The notes below the pieces were generated by a model. It saw only the letters and a program-made list of their open reading frames with translations, had not been told where the DNA came from and made no database searches. Position numbers and translations under genes: made by a program. DNA of 7,854 nt, taken from positions 1 to 7,854 of the forward strand of contig CALKDE010000272.1 in the NCBI GenBank assembly GCA_938082955.1. The letters are read 5' to 3'. Source of the DNA: an uncultured Pseudomonadales bacterium. Lineage in GTDB: Bacteria > Pseudomonadota > Gammaproteobacteria > Pseudomonadales > Pseudohongiellaceae. Shown here in pieces: positions 1-5,136 of this stretch (its first letter is position 1; each line of letters opens with the position of its first letter).

Positions 1-238
1 GCTCTTGCTCAACAATTCGTTCGTTAGTGGTGTCGAGAATCTGTTGCTGATTACTCGCGTTCTGTTCAAACTCCTGTTGACGCTGGACATACTCAGCAGA
101 CTCAGCAATACGATCATTCTCTACCAAGTCCAGTAGACCAGCAAGAGAGGAAGCGTTCTGTGCCAAAACAAGGTTAGAAGTCAGTCCAAGTAGACAGGCT
201 GTAGCCGTTAGGCCAGTAATCTTAATTAGGTTTCTCAT
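1..238 (-). CDS. TtpC-like MotA/TolQ/ExbB proton-channel family protein, N-terminal part (partial at window edge)
   Basis: The reading frame starts at an ATG at 238-236 and runs off the left edge after 79 codons without a stop. It begins with a Sec signal peptide: basic MRNLIK start, hydrophobic core to about residue 25, probable cleavage after VLA (residues 24-26). A glutamine- and glutamate-rich, probably coiled-coil segment follows (about 30-79), with the pattern SLAGLLDLVENDR then a heptad-like QRQQEFEQN stretch. This resembles the periplasmic N-terminus of the long ExbB-like proteins called TtpC in Vibrio TonB2 systems, which are inner-membrane proteins working with ExbB2/ExbD2/TonB2. 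The channel domain itself is outside the window, so the family call rests on this N-terminus and on the upstream DUF3450 gene. The start is fixed by a strong GGAGG at 250-246, seven bases upstream, and by the ATGA overlap with the preceding gene, which implies translational coupling. Alternative: another secreted coiled-coil protein. Confidence 0.72.
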   Translation of the reverse strand, partial: MRNLIKITGLTATACLLGLTSNLVLAQNASSLAGLLDLVENDRIAESAEYVQRQQEFEQNASNQQQILDTTNERIVEQE

Positions 239-1038
239 TGTGCCACCTCCGGAGCCAATACAGGCAGTTCAATGATTTTAGGTGCATCTAAGCTGGATGC
301 GACGCGGATAGCAGTCTGTACTGCTGTTCTGTATTCACCGGCGGGTAGTTCAACCCACTGCCGAGCATTGTTGTCCCATGCTCCAGTAACTTGACGGTCT
401 GTAGTTTGATACATCAAAGCTACACGACCTATTCTTACGATATTTACATCGCGTTCAGCGCCGCCAATCGCGATGGTATCTGGATAAGTAGCGTTAGTGC
501 GGCCATAGGTCGCCTCTGTTTGATAAATCACCAGAACTTGACGGAATTTCTCCGCGATGGAGACGTCCGGATTGTCGATGGCGTCTCTGGCAAATTGAAG
601 CCGGTTGGCACGTTCATCGACTTGGAAGGGATAGTCCAGTTCGACGAATTGCTCGATGCTAGAAAGCATCTTTTCCATCAATAGCGGAATCTCGCGAGTG
701 ATTGATTCTACGCTTGCGATAGACTCATCCAAGGTTGCGATATTGCTTTCCTGAATAGAGACTGACTTACGGAATCCCGCATTCAGCACCAGTAGTGCCT
801 CTAATGCGTCATTCTGTCGCTTAAAATCTTCAAACGTAGAGCTTGTTGAATTCGCTAAACGGTTAATTTCTTCCTGTACTGCAGCGGCTTGGGTGTTCTT
901 AGCCCCTATAACGTCCATAGCCTGATCAAGAATACTGCTATCTACGAGAATTTCCGCAGCTTGAGCCGAAGCCATGATGCAAGACATGAGCAATGCAACA
1001 GCAGTCATACTCATATTTGTAATTCGACGGTTTTTCAT
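235..1038 (-). CDS. DUF3450 family periplasmic coiled-coil protein
   Basis: This 267-residue secreted protein of unknown biochemical function matches the DUF3450 family. It has a signal peptide (KNRR start, hydrophobic 11-22, probable cleavage after AQA or QAA near residues 27-28), then a long predicted helical/coiled-coil region (about 35-130) rich in Ala, Glu, Gln and Leu. The conserved C-terminal part contains a YPF..DERANRL segment (136-147) and the family's RIGRVALMYQT motif (202-212) followed by TGAW (218-221). A cysteine at residue 20 after LMS weakly resembles a lipobox, but Met at -2 is atypical, so signal peptidase I cleavage is preferred. The ATG at 1038 has AGGAT five bases upstream (1048-1044). 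The stop overlaps the next start as ATGA. DUF3450 genes typically precede ttpC-exbB-exbD-tonB-TPR genes, so a periplasmic accessory role in TonB-type energy transduction is inferred; the direct role is unknown. Confidence 0.88.
   Translation of the reverse strand: MKNRRITNMSMTAVALLMSCIMASAQAAEILVDSSILDQAMDVIGAKNTQAAAVQEEINRLANSTSSTFEDFKRQNDALEALLVLNAGFRKSVSIQESNIATLDESIASVESITREIPLLMEKMLSSIEQFVELDYPFQVDERANRLQFARDAIDNPDVSIAEKFRQVLVIYQTEATYGRTNATYPDTIAIGGAERDVNIVRIGRVALMYQTTDRQVTGAWDNNARQWVELPAGEYRTAVQTAIRVASSLDAPKIIELPVLAPEVAQ
239..250 (-). promoter_or_regulatory. Strong Shine-Dalgarno for the TtpC-like gene inside the DUF3450 3' end
   Basis: GGAGG at 250-246 lies seven bases before the ATG at 238, within the last codons of the DUF3450 gene. 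With the 4-nt ATGA stop/start overlap it supports coupled translation and fixes the downstream start. Confidence 0.75.
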
Positions 1039-1080
1039 ATGCCATCCTATTTTCTTGTTAAATAATCAGATCCGAACTAC

Positions 1081-1094
1081 TAAGCTTTTGCTTA
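1081..1094 (-). repeat. Short leader hairpin TAAGC-TTTT-GCTTA
   Basis: A 5-bp perfect stem with a 4-nt loop lies about 43 nt upstream of the DUF3450 start codon, within its probable 5' leader. It is short and may be chance, but it is one of several hairpins in this leader. Confidence 0.35.
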
Positions 1095-1148
1095 AGGTCA
1101 AGAAATCAGCAATAACTAGCTCAGACACAACAAACTATTTTTCTTAGT

Positions 1149-1169
1149 GCCAGCTAACTAACAACTGGC
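1149..1169 (-). repeat. 7-bp hairpin in the DUF3450 leader
   Basis: On the minus strand GCCAGTT and AGCTGGC pair over seven positions (one T-G wobble) around a 7-nt loop, GTTAGTT. It has no T-run after it, so it is not a standard intrinsic terminator. It lies about 110 nt upstream of the DUF3450 start, downstream of the candidate promoter. Confidence 0.45.
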
Positions 1170-1171
1170 TT

Positions 1172-1221
1172 AACTGTCAAAAAATCCCGGGGTTTTTCTA
1201 AATCCCTCGTAACTGACAGTT
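1172..1221. repeat. 8-bp inverted repeat AACTGTCA/TGACAGTT enclosing a CCCGGG near-palindrome
   Basis: The perfect arms are 1172-1179 and 1214-1221, separated by 34 nt. Inside, 1180-1197 is an 18-nt near-palindrome: A5-T-CCCGGG-G-T5, with one mismatched pair. One arm also contains a consensus TTGACA on the minus strand (1180-1175). It could be an operator, an attenuator-like RNA fold (weak stem flanked by A and T tracts), or chance in AT-rich DNA. Confidence 0.5.
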
Positions 1222-1238
1222 TTCTTGAACCAAGATTA

Positions 1239-1267
1239 CCTATAGTTACCAATCTACCCAAACTCAA
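1239..1267 (-). promoter_or_regulatory. Candidate sigma-70 promoter for the DUF3450 operon
   Basis: On the minus strand TTGAGT (1267-1262) and TATAGG (1244-1239) are separated by exactly 17 bp, each matching four of six consensus positions. A start near 1232 would give a leader of about 190 nt holding the hairpins described above. The -35 overlaps a small inverted repeat (1259-1275). This is a pattern match only; the box scores are modest. Confidence 0.4.
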
Positions 1268-1294
1268 AAAGTTTGAGACGGTTCGTAACCAATC
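1245..1294. repeat. Direct repeats GTWACCAATC, 40 bp apart
   Basis: GTTACCAATC at 1245-1254 and GTAACCAATC at 1285-1294 match at nine of ten positions and are spaced 40 bp start to start, close to four helical turns. One copy lies in the spacer of the candidate promoter and the other just upstream of its -35 box. They could be regulator sites, but none is recognised. Confidence 0.35.
1259..1277. repeat. Overlapping small inverted repeats CAAACT/AGTTTG and CTCAAA/TTTGAG
   Basis: Two mutually exclusive 6-bp stems share these bases: 1259-1264 with 1270-1275, and 1263-1268 with 1272-1277. They overlap the -35 box of the candidate promoter and could be a small operator or merely A/T-rich symmetry. 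Confidence 0.35.
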
Positions 1295-1375
1295 AATTAG
1301 CTTTACTACTGATGGTGAATATAGCAGCTAAATAGTCCCTTAAATTCAGCGTTTTAAGCATGAATTTCGAGTAAG

Positions 1376-1466
1376 ACTATCACACTACATCGCGCTTATA
1401 GAACCCCTTCGATTAGAAAAGTTAAGCGCGATGCGAGTAATAGTTAAGAGCAGCGGTTGAGATAGT
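1376..1466. repeat. Nested inverted repeat in the sucD 3' region
   Basis: The inner arms CATCGCGCTTA (1388-1398) and TAAGCGCGATG (1423-1433) are a perfect 11-bp inverted repeat with a 24-nt loop. Outer arms ACTATCACA (1376-1384) and TGAGATAGT (1458-1466) pair at eight of nine positions. The two can fold as one extended structure about 50-140 nt downstream of the sucD stop. No T-run follows on either strand, so it is not a classic terminator. It may protect or punctuate the 3' end, or form part of a small RNA. Confidence 0.55.
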
Positions 1467-1499
1467 TCGGTGAGATTTTAAGGAGGGAAATACCGAGCA

Positions 1500-1530
1500 A
1501 TAACTGCCTGGAAAACTACCAGCCAGTTAT
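1500..1530 (-). repeat. Hairpin overlapping the sucD stop codon
   Basis: Arms 1500-1511 and 1519-1530 pair at eleven of twelve positions with a 7-nt loop that contains the TAG stop (1518-1516). The upstream arm is formed by the last sucD codons. On the minus strand it is followed by TGCTCGG rather than a T-run, so it is not a canonical intrinsic terminator; a role in mRNA stability or Rho-dependent ending is possible. Confidence 0.55.
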
Positions 1531-2388
1531 ATCGGAAAGACCGGCTCCTATTTCAGCCAGAGAGCGAACAGTCTTCACACCGGCATCTTGGAGTGCGGCA
1601 AATTTCTCGTCAGCTGTTCCCTTGCCGCCAGAGATTATTGCGCCGGCATGGCCCATGCGTTTGCCAGCAGGTGCAGTTACACCAGCAATGTAAGCGACAA
1701 CTGGCTTGCTCACGTTGGCTTTAATATACGCTGCCGCTTCTTCTTCGGCAGTGCCGCCAATTTCTCCAATCATTACAATCGCTTCAGTCTTCGCATCTGC
1801 CTCAAAAAGAGAGAGTATATCGATGAAGTTAGAACCTGGAATAGGGTCGCCACCGATACCAACACAGGATGATTGTCCGAAGCCATGATCGGTAGTCTGC
1901 TTGACAGCCTCGTACGTGAGCGTTCCAGAACGGGAAACGATACCAACTTTACCTGGCAGATGAATGTGCCCAGGCATGATGCCAATCTTACATTCCCCCG
2001 GAGTAATTACTCCCGGACAGTTAGGCCCGATTAATTGCACGCCTAGCTGGTCACAGCTTTCTTTCGCCACCAACATGTCTAACGTTGGGATGCCCTCGGT
2101 GATACAAACAATTAATTTAATTCCCGAATTCGCCGCCTCAAGGATAGAGTCCTTACAGAATGCTGCTGGAACATAAATTACTGAGGCGTCAGCGCCAGTT
2201 TCGTCGAACGCTGCCTGCACCGTATTAAATACTGGTAAATCGAGATGGACCTGACCACCCTTACCTGGCGTTACGCCACCTACCATCTTCGTGCCATATT
2301 CTATGGCTTGCTCAGAATGGAATGTACCTTGCGAGCCGGTAAAGCCCTGGCAGATAACCTTAGTGTTCTTGTCTATTAAAATGCTCAT
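1516..2388 (-). CDS. sucD: Succinyl-CoA synthetase (ADP-forming) subunit alpha
   Basis: This cytoplasmic subunit, with SucC, interconverts succinyl-CoA and succinate with substrate-level phosphorylation. It carries the CoA-binding site and the phosphohistidine. At 290 residues it has the usual length (E. coli about 289). Visible motifs are the N-terminal CoA-binding GFTGSQGT (15-22), ITEGIP (96-101), GPNCPGV (121-127), SRSGTLTYE (152-160), Glu209 in GEIGG and the phosphorylated His247 in GHAGAIISGGKGTA. The ATG overlaps the sucC stop as ATGA, with GGAGG (2399-2395) six bases upstream, so the start is firm and the two subunits are probably translationally coupled for 1:1 production. It is the last gene of the suc cluster; its final codons form one arm of a hairpin around the TAG stop. 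Nothing appears degraded. Confidence 0.98.
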   Translation of the reverse strand: MSILIDKNTKVICQGFTGSQGTFHSEQAIEYGTKMVGGVTPGKGGQVHLDLPVFNTVQAAFDETGADASVIYVPAAFCKDSILEAANSGIKLIVCITEGIPTLDMLVAKESCDQLGVQLIGPNCPGVITPGECKIGIMPGHIHLPGKVGIVSRSGTLTYEAVKQTTDHGFGQSSCVGIGGDPIPGSNFIDILSLFEADAKTEAIVMIGEIGGTAEEEAAAYIKANVSKPVVAYIAGVTAPAGKRMGHAGAIISGGKGTADEKFAALQDAGVKTVRSLAEIGAGLSDITGW

Positions 2389-3554
2389 TGTGCACCTCCA
2401 GCTGCTGTGACAACTTTTTCAGCAGCATCGGAAAGGCTGGTCGCTGCGATAATGTTCAGCCCACTCTTCTCTAATACTTCTCGGCCCAACTCGGCATTAT
2501 TACCCTCTAAACGAACTACCACAGGCACTTGCACTCCTACTTCATTGACTGCGCCGATTACGCCTTCGGCTATAAGGTCGCAGCGCACGATTCCGCCAAA
2601 AATATTGACCAGTACAGCGGCCACGTTCTCATCGGAAAGGATAATTTTAAACGCTTCGGTAACACGTTCCTTCGTCGCACCGCCACCGACATCTAGAAAG
2701 TTAGCTGGGCTGCCACCATGTAATTGGACGATGTCCATTGTACCCATAGCCAGACCGGCTCCGTTTACCATACAGCCGATATTGCCATCTAAAGCAACAT
2801 AGTTGAGTTCCCACTGTGCCGCCTGTGCCTCGCGCTCATCGTCCTGGCTCGGATCGTGCATCTCGCGCAGCTTAGGCTGGCGGTACATTGCGTTGCCATC
2901 GATGTTGATCTTGCCATCCAGGCAATGCAGATTGCCTTCGTCTGTAATAACCAGAGGATTAATCTCGAGCAAAGCTAGATCCATGTCATGAAACAGTTTA
3001 GACAAACCAAGAAATAGTTTCGTGAATTGTTTAACCTGCACGCCCTTTAGACCTAAACGGAAGGCTAAATCTCGAGCCTGGTAAGGCTGCGCGCCAGTTA
3101 AAGGATCGATTTCAGCTTTTAATATCTTTTCAGGCGTCTGCGCCGCAACTTTCTCTATTTCTACACCGCCCTCAACCGAGGCCATGAATACTACGCGCCG
3201 CGAAGATCGGTCTACTACCGCTCCAAGATAAAGCTCCTGAGCAATATCTGTACAAGTTTCCACAAGAACCTTGCTGACAGGCTGGCCTTGCGCATCGGTT
3301 TGATACGTGACCATTTTCTTGCCTAGCCATTGCTGTGCAAAGGCTTCGGCCGCTTCCGGGGTGTCGACCAGCTTAACGCCTCCCGCCTTACCTCGGCCCC
3401 CTGCATGCACCTGAGCTTTAACAACCCATTTGCTGCCACCAATTTTCTTAGCGGCAGCCGCGGCTTCGCTAGCAGTATCTACGGCAATGCCTTCTGATAC
3501 GGGAAGCCCGTATTCGGCAAATAGCTGCTTCGCCTGATATTCATGTAAATTCAT
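2385..3554 (-). CDS. sucC: Succinyl-CoA synthetase (ADP-forming) subunit beta
   Basis: The beta subunit binds the nucleotide and succinate and works with SucD in the TCA cycle. The protein has 389 residues (family about 388). It opens with the typical MNLHEYQAKQLF and an ATP-grasp domain: Lys46 and the loop GGRGKAGG (52-59), metal-binding residues Glu197, Asn199 and Asp213 (E. coli numbering is the same here), then the C-terminal ligase domain with NGAGLAMGTMD (264-274), FLDVGGGA (286-293) and the succinate-binding loop GGIVRCD (320-326). Residue 20 is Ser, where E. coli has Pro near the nucleotide site. The start at 3554 is supported by GGAG (3563-3560) five bases upstream and the conserved N-terminus. 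It lies 51 nt after lpd and overlaps sucD by 4 nt. Confidence 0.98.
   Translation of the reverse strand: MNLHEYQAKQLFAEYGLPVSEGIAVDTASEAAAAAKKIGGSKWVVKAQVHAGGRGKAGGVKLVDTPEAAEAFAQQWLGKKMVTYQTDAQGQPVSKVLVETCTDIAQELYLGAVVDRSSRRVVFMASVEGGVEIEKVAAQTPEKILKAEIDPLTGAQPYQARDLAFRLGLKGVQVKQFTKLFLGLSKLFHDMDLALLEINPLVITDEGNLHCLDGKINIDGNAMYRQPKLREMHDPSQDDEREAQAAQWELNYVALDGNIGCMVNGAGLAMGTMDIVQLHGGSPANFLDVGGGATKERVTEAFKIILSDENVAAVLVNIFGGIVRCDLIAEGVIGAVNEVGVQVPVVVRLEGNNAELGREVLEKSGLNIIAATSLSDAAEKVVTAAGGAQ
2389..2399 (-). promoter_or_regulatory. Shine-Dalgarno for sucD inside the sucC 3' end
   Basis: GGAGG (2399-2395) stands six bases before the sucD ATG and lies in the last sucC codons. With the ATGA overlap it fixes the sucD start and indicates coupled translation. 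The junction closely resembles that between the DUF3450 and TtpC-like genes. Confidence 0.75.
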
Positions 3555-3605
3555 TTATGCTCCATCCATTTATCTAACTTATCCACAAGCGGTACAGCAA
3601 AAAAA

Positions 3606-5057
3606 CTACTTGCGACGCTTGCGATTCCCAATGTGTATTGCATGACCATTCGCCGCTAGAGCTGCCTCGTGCACGGCTTCGGAAAGAGCCGGGTGCGAAA
3701 ACATGGTTAAGCCAATATCTTCTGCACTGGCACTAAACTCCATAGCGATAACAATTTGCTGCAACAAGTCCGCCGCGCTAGCACCAACTATATGACAACC
3801 CAATATCCGATCAGTCTTGGCATCTGCGATTAACTTAACCATGCCCTCGGCATCGTTTGCTGCCAAGGCGCGACCACTTGCCACGAAAGGGAACACGCCA
3901 ATATTTGTTTCGACGCCCTCTGCCTTTAATTCCTCTTCATTCTTACCGACCCAAGCTATTTCAGGATGGGTGTAGATGACCGATGGCACTAGGTCGTAGT
4001 TTACCTGCGTCTTTTTATTCGCAAGCCTTTCAGCAACCATCACGCCCTCTTCCATGCCTTTATGTGCAAGCATCGGACCGCGCACAACATCGCCGACTGC
4101 ATAAATAGAAGGGATGTTAGTGGCGCACTGTTTGTTTACTTTGACGAAGCCACGCTCGTCCTTTTCAACGCCCACAGATTCATCAAGCAGGGAGTCAGTA
4201 AACGGTCTTCGCCCAACGGCTACGATAAGCTTATCGAAAGTCTCTGTCTGTTCGCCGTCTTTGTCAGTGTATTCTACGGTGACTGCCTTTTTCGTACCCT
4301 TACCAGTAAGTTTGCTGCCAGATACCCGGCTGCCCATCTTTATGTCTAGTCCTTGCTTAGTCAGTATCTTCATCGATTCTTTTGCAATCTGGCGATCAAC
4401 CATCGGCAGAAAATCGTCCAGTGCTTCGAGCACAGTTACTTTTGCACCTAATCGCGCCCAGACACTCCCGAGCTCTAATCCAATTACACCGGCACCAATC
4501 ACGCCCAAACGCTTGGGCACCTCCTGAAATTCCAATGCGCCAGTTGAGTCAACAATAGTTTCATGATCGATAGGAGTTGGAGGGATATCGATCGGAACCG
4601 AACCTGCCGCGATAATAATATGTTTTGCTGCCAGCTCTTGCTGCTTGCCATCTTTGTCCGTGACTACAACCTTGTTAGTGCCTGTAACCTTGCCCGTTCC
4701 GGCGATGCCATCGACTTTATTTGCCGTGAATAGGCCTTTGATCCCGGAGGTAAGCTGATCTACAACCTTGTCTTTACGTGCAATCATCGCAGGAACATCA
4801 ATCTCTACCTTGCCGACGCTAATTCCATGCACCTCTAAATGGTTTTGCGCGTCCATATATTTATGCGAACTATCTAAAAGCGCCTTCGAAGGAATGCAGC
4901 CGACGTTCAGACAGGTTCCGCCAAATACAGTTTTATCAGTTTTATTTAGCCATTTTTCTATGCAAGCAGTTTTGAAGCCTTGCTGCGCACATCGAATCGC
5001 CGCAACATAGCCCGCCGGGCCTGAACCGATAACAACAACATCATATTCATTTGACAT
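3606..5057 (-). CDS. lpd: Dihydrolipoyl dehydrogenase (E3 of the 2-oxoglutarate dehydrogenase complex)
   Basis: This FAD enzyme reoxidises the dihydrolipoyl group of SucB and passes electrons to NAD+. The 483 residues show the FAD-binding GSGPAG (11-16), the redox disulfide Cys49/Cys54 in GGTCLNVGCIPSK, the NAD-binding GAGVIG (188-193) ending with Glu211 after the second beta strand, the second FAD motif AVGD (320-323), and the C-terminal dimer-interface His455/Glu460 in HPALSE. The insertion before the disulfide (about 35-45) and the GGTCLNVGC wording match the Pseudomonas LpdG/mitochondrial-like type rather than E. coli LpdA. The basic tail ends in RKRRK. Its place between sucB and sucC suggests it mainly serves the 2-oxoglutarate complex, although sharing with pyruvate dehydrogenase or glycine cleavage is possible. 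The ATG at 5057 has only a weak GAGAAAG (5068-5062); the conserved N-terminus supports it. Confidence 0.97.
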   Translation of the reverse strand: MSNEYDVVVIGSGPAGYVAAIRCAQQGFKTACIEKWLNKTDKTVFGGTCLNVGCIPSKALLDSSHKYMDAQNHLEVHGISVGKVEIDVPAMIARKDKVVDQLTSGIKGLFTANKVDGIAGTGKVTGTNKVVVTDKDGKQQELAAKHIIIAAGSVPIDIPPTPIDHETIVDSTGALEFQEVPKRLGVIGAGVIGLELGSVWARLGAKVTVLEALDDFLPMVDRQIAKESMKILTKQGLDIKMGSRVSGSKLTGKGTKKAVTVEYTDKDGEQTETFDKLIVAVGRRPFTDSLLDESVGVEKDERGFVKVNKQCATNIPSIYAVGDVVRGPMLAHKGMEEGVMVAERLANKKTQVNYDLVPSVIYTHPEIAWVGKNEEELKAEGVETNIGVFPFVASGRALAANDAEGMVKLIADAKTDRILGCHIVGASAADLLQQIVIAMEFSASAEDIGLTMFSHPALSEAVHEAALAANGHAIHIGNRKRRK

Positions 5058-5088
5058 AATTCTTTCTCAATTCTGTAATTTGATAAGC

Positions 5089-5121
5089 GAAGCATTGAAC
5101 ACGGCTAAAACGCCATGCTTC
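5089..5121 (-). repeat. Intergenic hairpin between sucB and lpd
   Basis: GAAGCAT (5089-5095) and ATGCTTC (5115-5121) are a perfect 7-bp inverted repeat. Inside, GGC (5103-5105) and GCC (5112-5114) can extend the fold with a one-sided bulge. It lies in the 79-nt gap just after the sucB stop and has no T-run, so a processing or stability element is more likely than a terminator. Confidence 0.45.
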
Positions 5122-5136
5122 TTCGGCACGCCTTCG

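Larger units (their letters stand above)
1039..1515. other. 477-nt intergenic region between the TCA operon and the DUF3450 operon
   Basis: I find no supportable protein gene or tRNA in this stretch. In order of transcription (right to left) it holds a hairpin overlapping the sucD stop, a nested inverted repeat (1376-1466), a pair of GTWACCAATC direct repeats, a candidate promoter (1267-1239), an 8-bp inverted repeat with an internal CCCGGG near-palindrome (1172-1221), a 7-bp hairpin (1149-1169), a short TAAGC/GCTTA hairpin (1081-1094) and the ribosome-binding site of the DUF3450 gene. It should contain the 3' end of the suc transcript and the promoter and leader of the next operon. Confidence 0.8.

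Noticed and set aside
391..684. 97-codon plus-strand open frame opposite the DUF3450 gene
   Set aside because: It lies wholly antisense to a gene with a clear family match, signal peptide and SD, and its translation shows no recognisable domain.
1152..1180. Promoter from the perfect TTGACA at 1180-1175
   Set aside because: The hexamer 17 bp downstream is TTAGCT, matching TATAAT at only two positions, and spacings of 16 or 18 are no better. It is kept only as a possible activator-dependent site.
1180..1197. Intrinsic terminator at the A5-T-CCCGGG-G-T5 near-palindrome
   Set aside because: With a minimum loop only one or two G-C pairs can form and a mismatch or wobble follows, so the stem is too weak for a confident call on either strand.
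1039..1515. CRISPR array, tRNA or attachment site in the intergenic region
   Set aside because: No regularly spaced repeats, no cloverleaf-like arms and no duplicated tRNA end were seen; the repeats found are short and irregular.
2407..2802. 131-codon plus-strand open frame opposite sucC
   Set aside because: Antisense shadow with composition mirroring the sucC codons and no domain.
4114..4527. 137-codon plus-strand open frame opposite lpd
   Set aside because: Antisense shadow of a highly conserved enzyme; the translation is low-complexity Ser/Thr/Pro typical of reversed coding sequence.
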